Origin: AC-50 sp035640455 | Lineage (GTDB): Bacteria > Actinomycetota > Thermoleophilia > Gaiellales > Gaiellaceae | DNA length: 62,988 nt | NCBI GenBank assembly: GCA_035640455.1 | Contig: DASQWB010000014.1 | Location: 1-62,988 of the forward strand | Direction: 5' to 3' | Part shown: positions 57,530 to 62,988 of the stretch, one piece after another | How positions within the stretch are numbered: position 1 is the stretch's first letter | How the letters are laid out: every line of letters begins with the position of its first letter | Made by a program: the position numbers and the translations under genes | The notes under the pieces: generated by a model | Databases searched by the model: none | The model's input: only the letters and a program-made list of their open reading frames with translations | Told to the model about the DNA's origin: nothing

Positions 57530-58137
57530 CGCGATGCGGCGACGAGGTACGTGAAGCGGACGCGGAGCGCGGCGCGGGCGAACGGGCCGCTCCACTCGGC
57601 AGCTCGGAGGAGCGCGGCCAGCGGCGCGGGCAGCGCCCGCGTCTGCGGGACGAAGAACGGGTGCAGCGCGACCCGGTCGAAGCCCGCTGCGGCCAGGTCG
57701 GCGCGGATGTCCTCCACGCGGTACTGCCGCGGGTTCAGGTCGAACACGACCTTTTTCTTCGTGTAGCCGGCTACCCGGCGGAAGAAGGCGCGCCGGTCGC
57801 CGGCGTAGTAGATCGCGCGGAAGCAGGTCGTCGCGGCGACCGGCGCGGGCGGCTCGTACTCGTTCAGGTCGGCGAGCTCGACGCGCGCTCCTCGGGCCTG
57901 CGCCGCTCGCACCATCTCCTCGCTCGCGTCCACGCCGAGGTAGTCGTAGGGGCGCAAGAAGTCGGCGAGGCCCGCGTCGCCGCAGGCGAGGTCGAGGACC
58001 CGGTCGCCGGGCTGCAACCGCGGCCCGAGCGAGACGATCAGCTCCGCGCGGTGGCGAAGGTAGGCGACCGAGTCGGCGTACTGCTCCTCGCTCCAGCGCT
58101 CCGCCGCGCCCGCGTACTTCGAGCTCGTCTCGGTCAC
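57526..58137 (-). CDS. SAM-dependent methyltransferase
   Basis: The 203-residue protein has the class I SAM-binding motif VLDLACGDAGLADFLRPYDY and LGVDASEEMVRAAQA, then VELADLNEY. The tail FVPQTRALPAPLAALLR is typical of small-sugar or lipid-type methyltransferases in glycan loci. It belongs to the co-directional run with the glycosyltransferases (overlaps at both ends), so a glycan or lipid carrier may be its substrate. Confidence 0.5.
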   Translation of the reverse strand: MTETSSKYAGAAERWSEEQYADSVAYLRHRAELIVSLGPRLQPGDRVLDLACGDAGLADFLRPYDYLGVDASEEMVRAAQARGARVELADLNEYEPPAPVAATTCFRAIYYAGDRRAFFRRVAGYTKKKVVFDLNPRQYRVEDIRADLAAAGFDRVALHPFFVPQTRALPAPLAALLRAAEWSGPFARAALRVRFTYLVAASR

Positions 58138-58895
58138 CGCAGCGCCAGCAGGCGCTCGGGATGCTTGCGCAGGAACCGCGCCATCGCGCGCGCGTGCCAG
58201 ATCGTGTGCCGCGTCAGGAAGCGCCGGTCGATGACGGCCGCGTACTCGTGGCCCACGACCGCCGCGGGCACGTACCAGCGCTCCCACCCCGCCTTCGCGG
58301 CCCTGTAGTTCAGGTCGATGTCCTCGCAGTACATGCGGAACCCAGGGTCGAAGCCACCCACCTCCTCGAGCATCGCGCGGCGCAGGAGAAGGAAGGCGCC
58401 GAGCATCGTGTCTGTGCGCGCCGGCTCCTCCGGCCGCTCGTCCAGGAGGTAGTGCTTGCGCTGCCAGCGCAGCGGACGGAAGAACAGGCGAAGCGGAGTC
58501 CGCCGGACGAGCGTCGCGCCGACGGTGGGAAAGCTCCGCCGCGACGGCTGCCACGAGCCGTCCGGATAGAGCATCCGCGGGCCCGCGACCCCGCATCGCG
58601 GCCGCGAGACCATGAAGTCGCGCAGGATCGCGACCGCGTCCGGCTCGGGAACGGCGTCGGGGTTGGCGATCACGACCGCCTCGCCGCTCGTCGCCGCGAA
58701 GCCCTGGTTCGCGTTCGCTGCGAACGAGAGCGGCTTCGGGTTCTCGATGATCCGCACCCGATCCGGCACCCCGCCGACGCTGCCGGGGACATTCGCCACG
58801 ACGACGAGCTCGTCGACCTGCGGCGCGAGCGCCGGCAGCGACCGCTCGAGTTCACGAGCATGGCCGTGCGAGACGACGACCGCGGAGACCCTCAC
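58134..58895 (-). CDS. Glycosyltransferase family 2
   Basis: The 253-residue protein shows GT2 features: SAVVVSHGHARELERSL, IENPKPLSFAANANQGFAAT, VVIANPDAVPEPDAVAILRD with the DxD-like site, and GGFDPGFRMYCEDIDLNYRA. It is of the rhamnosyl/surface-glycan type. It is the last transferase of the run 58134-62061. Confidence 0.5.
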   Translation of the reverse strand: MRVSAVVVSHGHARELERSLPALAPQVDELVVVANVPGSVGGVPDRVRIIENPKPLSFAANANQGFAATSGEAVVIANPDAVPEPDAVAILRDFMVSRPRCGVAGPRMLYPDGSWQPSRRSFPTVGATLVRRTPLRLFFRPLRWQRKHYLLDERPEEPARTDTMLGAFLLLRRAMLEEVGGFDPGFRMYCEDIDLNYRAAKAGWERWYVPAAVVGHEYAAVIDRRFLTRHTIWHARAMARFLRKHPERLLALR

Positions 58896-59896
58896 GCGAG
58901 CGCCTCGCGGTAGACGGCGACCGTGCGTCGCGCGGTCTCCTCCCAGGTGAAGCGCCGCGCCCGCTCGAGGCCGGCCGCGACGAGCTGCTCCCGCTCCGCG
59001 AGCGCGCGCCGCACGCCGTCGGCGAGCGCGTCCGGCTCGGCGAAGACGGCCGCGTCGCCGGCCACCTCGCGGAGCGCCGCGTCGGGGGCGGCAACGACTG
59101 GCGTCCCCGAAGCCATCGCCTCGACGAGCGGGAGCCCGAAGCCCTCGTAGCGCGACGGGAAGACGAGGCAGGCGGCGCCGCGGTACAGGCGTGCGAGCTC
59201 CTCCTTCGGGACGTAGCCGCGGAGCTCGGCGCCGCGGGCACGCAGCTCACGCGCGAGCGACTCGTCGCGCACCGGCCCGACGACGACGAGCGACCGCCCG
59301 AGCTCGCGAGCCGCGGCCGCCGCGGCGAGCGGGTTCTTGCGCGGCTCGACGCTGCCGACGACGAGCAGGTACGAGTTCGGCTCCGCGCCCGGCGCGAACG
59401 CGGCGTCGACGCCGAGCGGCGTCGCGACGGGGACAACGCCGTAGAGCTCCTCGACGTCGCGCTTCGTCCGCTCGGAGATGGCGATCACCTTGGCCGCGCG
59501 GCGCACCGACCACGGCACGAAGCGCCGGAAGACGAGTCGCTCCCACAGGCGCAGGACCGTCGGGTCGCGCTCGAATGACAGGTCCTGGATCGTCAGGACA
59601 GCCGGGCACGGACACCCAGGCGGGACGACGTGGAGGAAGTGCGCGAGCGCGGGACGCAGCCGGCGGAGGAGCCGCGGCAGCGCGAACGCCATCCGCAGCT
59701 CCTGGCTCCGCGCGCCGAGCTCGAGCGGCTCGATGCCAGGCGGGACGAGCTCCGGGCAGCGTGTCACTGCTGCTACGCGCAGGCCCTCGGCGACCGCCGG
59801 CAGCGCGCCGAGCAGCCCCTCGACGTACGTCTCGTCGCCGGTCCGCTCGCGCCCGAGCGCATCGGCGTCGACGACGACGAGCGGCTCGGGGCTCAC
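58892..59896 (-). CDS. Glycosyltransferase family 4
   Basis: The 334-residue GT-B protein has LLVVGSVEPRKNPLAAAAAA and the C-terminal nucleotide-sugar motif FPSRYEGFGLPLVEAMASGT, with GDAAVFAEPDALAD. The N-terminal half is of the same type as its two neighbours. It overlaps the GT2 gene and the next GT4 gene by 4 nt. Confidence 0.5.
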   Translation of the reverse strand: MSPEPLVVVDADALGRERTGDETYVEGLLGALPAVAEGLRVAAVTRCPELVPPGIEPLELGARSQELRMAFALPRLLRRLRPALAHFLHVVPPGCPCPAVLTIQDLSFERDPTVLRLWERLVFRRFVPWSVRRAAKVIAISERTKRDVEELYGVVPVATPLGVDAAFAPGAEPNSYLLVVGSVEPRKNPLAAAAAARELGRSLVVVGPVRDESLARELRARGAELRGYVPKEELARLYRGAACLVFPSRYEGFGLPLVEAMASGTPVVAAPDAALREVAGDAAVFAEPDALADGVRRALAEREQLVAAGLERARRFTWEETARRTVAVYREALA

Positions 59897-60876
59897 ATGG
59901 CCTCCCGATACACCTCGACCGTTTCGGACACGACCGAGTGCCAGTCACTCAGACGTGTCCGCTCGAGCCCAAGCCGCCGCAGCTCGTCGCGGCGCGCCGC
60001 CGCCTCCTCGATGCCGCGCGCGATCTCGGCCGGGTCGAGCGGGTCGACGAGGACGGCCGCGCCGCCCGCCACCTCCTCGGTGGCGCCGCCCGCGCTCGTC
60101 ACGACGGGCACGCCGCACGCCATCGCCTCGAGGATCGGGATCCCGAAGCCCTCGTAGAGCGACGGGTACGCGAAGCACAGAGCGCCCCGGTACAGCCGCG
60201 CCAGCTCCTCGTCGGGCAGCTCGCCGAGCCAGCGGACGCCGCTGCCGTTCACGCTGACGTCGCCCCATCCGCGCGCGCCGACGACCCGCAGCTCGACGCC
60301 GAGGCGCCGCGCGGCCTCGCCGAGGCGGGTGAGGTTCTTTCGCGGCTCGAGCGTCCCGACCGCGAGGACGTACTCGCCCTCGGCAGCGGGACCGTCGGGC
60401 CGGAACTCGTCGTCAACGGCGTTCGGGATCACCCGGATCCGCTCCTCCGGCACGCGCAGCAGCTCGACGAGTTCGCGGCGGGTGAACTCCGACACGGCGA
60501 TCACGCGCCACGCGGCACGGATCACGTGCGGCACGACGAGCCGCCCGTACGCGCGCGTCCAGCGCGGGAATGCCTCCGGGTGGCGGAAGACCGCGAGGTC
60601 GTGGACGGTGACGACGAGCGGCGGCCCTCCCTGCAACGGCCCGCGGTAGGTCGTGCAGTGGAGAACGTCGACCCCGGCTCGACGAGCCACACGAGGCAGC
60701 CCCACCGGATACCAGACGAGCTCCCGGGCGAGCGTGGCGGCGCGGCCGTCGCCTCCGAACCCGAAGCGGCTGACCTCGACCTCCGGTGGCCGGAGCTCGC
60801 GCAGGAGCGCCCGGAGGTAGCGCGCCGTGCCGGCGCGCGTCTGCGCGAGCGGCGAGACGTCGATGCCGACCCGCAT
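59893..60876 (-). CDS. Glycosyltransferase family 4
   Basis: The 327-residue GT-B protein has a clear GxGN-type N-terminus (RVGIDVSPLAQTRAGTARYL), VLAVGTLEPRKNLTRLGEAA, and the C-terminal YPSLYEGFGIPILEAMACGV with EEVAGGAAVLVDPLDP. It is of the mannosyl/rhamnosyl type. ATG 60876 is preferred over upstream starts, because translation from further up would run through the long inverted repeat at 60903-60988. Confidence 0.5.
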   Translation of the reverse strand: MRVGIDVSPLAQTRAGTARYLRALLRELRPPEVEVSRFGFGGDGRAATLARELVWYPVGLPRVARRAGVDVLHCTTYRGPLQGGPPLVVTVHDLAVFRHPEAFPRWTRAYGRLVVPHVIRAAWRVIAVSEFTRRELVELLRVPEERIRVIPNAVDDEFRPDGPAAEGEYVLAVGTLEPRKNLTRLGEAARRLGVELRVVGARGWGDVSVNGSGVRWLGELPDEELARLYRGALCFAYPSLYEGFGIPILEAMACGVPVVTSAGGATEEVAGGAAVLVDPLDPAEIARGIEEAAARRDELRRLGLERTRLSDWHSVVSETVEVYREAM

Positions 60877-60902
60877 GGGACGAGAGTGTGTCAGAGAGCT
60901 CA

Positions 60903-60988
60903 TTTTGGAATGAAGACGCGCTGCCCGGGTGCGATGGGCGAGTGCGCGCCGCCCAGCGCGGCCGGGCAGCCCGTTCTTCATTTCAAAA
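60903..60988. repeat. Nested long inverted repeat between two GT4 genes
   Basis: Three nested stems share one centre: TTTTGGAATGAAGA (60903-60916) with TCTTCATTTCAAAA (60975-60988), one mismatch; GCTGCCCGG (60920-60928) with CCGGGCAGC (60962-60970); and TGGGCG (60935-60940) with CGCCCA (60950-60955). Together they form an 86-nt hairpin with AT-rich outer arms, unlike surrounding coding DNA. It may be an RNA control element between the two GT4 genes or a miniature inverted-repeat element. Confidence 0.5.
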
Positions 60989-60993
60989 GGGGC

Positions 60994-62061
60994 TCAACCG
61001 GCCTCCGCGTAGCCCGCGAGCATGATCTCGCCGGCCCGGCGCCAGCTGAACCGGCCCGCGTGCTCGAGCCCGCGCCGGACGAGCTCGTCGCGCTCCGCGA
61101 GCGCGCGCTCGATCGCCGCCGCCAACGCCTCTGGGCTTTCCGGATCGGCCCGCACGGCGGCGTCGCCGCAGGCCTCGTCCAGCGAGGGGTGCGACGAGGC
61201 GACGCACGGGACGCCGCACGCCATCGCCTCGACGATCGGCATCCCGAAGCCTTCGAAGCGCGACGGGAAGACGAAGACCTCCCCGCCGCGATAGAGGGCG
61301 GGCAGCCCGTCGTGTGGCACGAAGCCGAGCGGGAGGACGCCGTCGCCGTCGAGCCGCGGCTCGCGCCAGCCCTTCCCGCCCGCGATAGCGAGGGCGAGGC
61401 CGTTCCCGAGCAGGCGATGCGCCTCGAACAGCGTGTCGAGGTTCTTCCGCGGCTCGAGCGTCGCGACGGTGAGCGCGTACGGGCGGCCGAGGTCGGCGCG
61501 CTCGCCGTCCGGCGCGAAGCCGCTCTCGAGCCCCGGATGCGCGACGACGATCCGCTCGGGTGGTACGCCGAGCAGCTCGGTCACATCCCGTCCGGTGTAG
61601 TCCGAGTTGACGAAGAGGAGGTCGCAGGTGCGGGCCGCGTTGCGGTACTTCGCGCCGTGCATCCGCACCGTCCGCGGGTGCACCCAGTGCGGGAACCGGA
61701 GCGGGACGAGGTCGTGGATCATCGTCGCGCGGACGCCGCTCCGCTGGGGCGGGTACATCCAGTCGCCGAAGTGGAAGACGTCGAAGCTGCCGACGAAGCG
61801 CTCGATCGGCGGCCGGCCGGCGCGGCTCCACGCCGTCCGCCAGGCATGCGCGAGCGGAAGCGTCGGCAGCCGGCCCTCGACGTCGATCCCCGCGAGCGCC
61901 TCGCGGATCAGTCGCGCGCCGGCTCTGCTCGCGGGCGCCCAGGCCAGGATCTCGTGCTGTCCCCCGGCCGCCTCGGCGAGACCGGCGAGCGAGCCGCGCA
62001 CGTAGTTCCCGACGCCGGTCCGTCGGTGCGAGAGCGCGCTGACGTCGAAGACGATCCTCAC
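60994..62061 (-). CDS. Glycosyltransferase family 4
   Basis: The 355-residue GT-B protein starts RIVFDVSALSHRRTGVGNYV (GxGxY donor loop), with LLFVNSDYTGRDVTELLGVP, ALTVATLEPRKNLDTLFEAH and the C-terminal FPSRFEGFGMPIVEAMACGV, DEACGDAAVRADPESPEAL. It is of the WbpZ/mannosyl type. Its GTG overlaps the stop of the upstream membrane protein. The 3' end lies just before the inverted repeat. Confidence 0.5.
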   Translation of the reverse strand: MRIVFDVSALSHRRTGVGNYVRGSLAGLAEAAGGQHEILAWAPASRAGARLIREALAGIDVEGRLPTLPLAHAWRTAWSRAGRPPIERFVGSFDVFHFGDWMYPPQRSGVRATMIHDLVPLRFPHWVHPRTVRMHGAKYRNAARTCDLLFVNSDYTGRDVTELLGVPPERIVVAHPGLESGFAPDGERADLGRPYALTVATLEPRKNLDTLFEAHRLLGNGLALAIAGGKGWREPRLDGDGVLPLGFVPHDGLPALYRGGEVFVFPSRFEGFGMPIVEAMACGVPCVASSHPSLDEACGDAAVRADPESPEALAAAIERALAERDELVRRGLEHAGRFSWRRAGEIMLAGYAEAG

Positions 62062-62988
62062 CGAGAGTAGCGGAAGCTCAGGAAGTGCATGCCGAGGCGG
62101 CGGAGGTCGCCCTTTCCGGGCACCTTCGTCGGCGTCACGGTGAAGCGCGCAGTGCAGCGCGCTCCCGGGCCGCGCCGCAGCGGGGCCGTGATCGTCCGCT
62201 GCATCCCCGGCGGAACGCGCACCCGGACGCTGCCCGACGTGACGAACTGGGCCCGCCGCAGCAGGTGCGCATCGGTCACGACGAGGGCGCTCACGCGGCC
62301 GCCGCGGCACCGGAAGCGCGTGTAGGTCACATGCCGGCCCGACCACGTGTCAGGGTACAGGCCGTCGACGAGCTGGGTCTCGCGGAGCGGCGAGGACGTG
62401 TGCACCAGCAAGACCCCTTTCAGCTTGTCCCACGCGAGGATCCGGCCGGGCAGCGCAACCGAGGCGTCGGTGAGGACGTAGCTCGCCCGCACCGGCCGGT
62501 CGGCCGTCGAGAGGATCGCGCCGTCGCTCCGGTCGACGTGCACCTCCGTCGCCGGCAGCCCGCCGCCGAGCGGGCTCGCGAGCTCGTACACCGGCCCGAC
62601 GCTGCGGTTGAAGAACTCGTTCTGCCACAGCGTCATCGCGTCGAGGCGGCCGGAGCGGACGTAGGCGACCGGCGCGTGGCGCCCCACGGTCGCGTCTACC
62701 CAGTCGCGCTTGCCGGTCGTGATCCCTTGGAAGAGCGCGCCGAGCGAGGCCTGGCGGACGCCGTGGCGGCCGTTCTCGATCGGCGGCAGCGTCACCGCGT
62801 AGTACGCGAGCACGACCGCGGGCAGGAGAAGCGCGAGCCGCTGCGGTACGCGCAGGAAGACGAGGCCGAGGACGAGGGCGCAGCCCAGGACGACCCAGCG
62901 GATCTCGCCGAGGGTGATCACGTGGTCCTGAAGCCACCACCAGGGGAGGAGCTCGAGCGTGTCCGACTGCACCTGGACGCCGATCAGC
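62058..62988 (-). CDS. Membrane glycosyltransferase, C-terminal part (window edge)
   Basis: The frame is open to the right edge, so the N-terminal part lies outside. Two hydrophobic helices (LGEIRWVVLGCALVLGLVFL, LALLLPAVVLAYYAVTLPP) are followed by a soluble part with NGRHGVRQASLGALF, VVGR-type strands and a C-terminal beta domain ending KGDLRRLGMHFLSFRYSR. The arrangement matches the C-terminal half of the GT39-like protein at 52106-54262, so this is probably a second such enzyme. GTGA overlap with the GT4 gene. Confidence 0.5.
   Translation of the reverse strand, partial: LIGVQVQSDTLELLPWWWLQDHVITLGEIRWVVLGCALVLGLVFLRVPQRLALLLPAVVLAYYAVTLPPIENGRHGVRQASLGALFQGITTGKRDWVDATVGRHAPVAYVRSGRLDAMTLWQNEFFNRSVGPVYELASPLGGGLPATEVHVDRSDGAILSTADRPVRASYVLTDASVALPGRILAWDKLKGVLLVHTSSPLRETQLVDGLYPDTWSGRHVTYTRFRCRGGRVSALVVTDAHLLRRAQFVTSGSVRVRVPPGMQRTITAPLRRGPGARCTARFTVTPTKVPGKGDLRRLGMHFLSFRYSR

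Noticed and set aside
60903..60988. 6S RNA or other known structured RNA
   Set aside because: The stems are nested around one centre without the central bubble of 6S RNA, and it is much shorter.
1..62988. CRISPR arrays
   Set aside because: No regularly spaced repeat-spacer series was seen; the only tandem repeats are the 101-bp pair and the 9-bp triplet.

Overview
The window is a high-GC chromosomal segment of an actinobacterium, most likely of the class Thermoleophilia (Gaiellales or Solirubrobacterales type). The reasons are very high GC at third codon positions, frequent GTG starts, ATGA/GTGA gene overlaps, an F420 biosynthesis operon with F420-type oxidoreductases, a DUF58/MoxR/DUF4129 island and many small uncharacterised secreted proteins. 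The placement is inference: there is no rRNA, and I recognise no tRNA gene.

Layout. 1-1.7 kb: the end of a B12-dependent ribonucleotide reductase, then a small AT-richer islet with a Panacea (SocA-like) antitoxin and the frameshifted remains of a likely partner toxin. 1.8-13.7 kb: metabolic and housekeeping accessory genes (two cupins, F420-type LLM and PPOX enzymes, enoyl-CoA hydratase coupled to patatin, GFA, AlkB-like, YdeI, quinone oxidoreductase). 13.7-15.5 kb: small basic proteins and two decayed genes (a glyoxalase stub and a berberine-bridge-type oxidase). 15.5-18.2 kb: IF-1, cold-shock protein, a class III-type alcohol dehydrogenase, YjbR and a YidD-like protein. 18.2-20.1 kb: a tandemly duplicated two-gene cassette of unknown function. 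20.1-25.6 kb: DUF1206, CsbD, a ring-cleaving dioxygenase, a split GH99/WbsX-like gene with a StrG-like oxygenase, and a lactamase-fold protein. 25.6-30.1 kb: ABC exporter, phosphoesterase, flippase-like protein and clpP, with a tandem repeat downstream of clpP. 30.1-33.5 kb: an ArsR-type operon with palindromic operators, aldo/keto reductase, Pol IV and pdxH. 33.6-36.5 kb: cofC-cofD-npdG-cofE, every junction overlapping by 4 nt. 36.5-43 kb: PolX-like protein, an RTX/TolB-like protein, a Wzt-type ATPase coupled to ferrochelatase, and a frameshifted kinase. 43-47.6 kb: DUF4129-membrane-MoxR-DUF58-membrane island and a Cys-rich secreted peptide. 47.6-48.7 kb: hemE. 48.7-63 kb: cell-surface glycan locus (Wzm permease, MraY-like fusion, GT39-like membrane proteins, GT2 and three GT4 enzymes), interrupted by regulatory and secreted-protein genes.

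Two items look most novel. The first is the duplicated cassette at 18245-20070, a conserved 'NNCYNYA' cysteine-rich protein paired each time with a 'SGRPxPSW' protein. The second is a motif GACATGTCT-N8-CACTTG shared by the promoters of two unlinked Cys-rich secreted-protein genes (47248 and 55681), suggesting a common regulator. A further pattern is a set of at least ten single-base frameshifts, nearly all in accessory genes, while housekeeping genes are intact. This is either genuine decay or residual assembly error.
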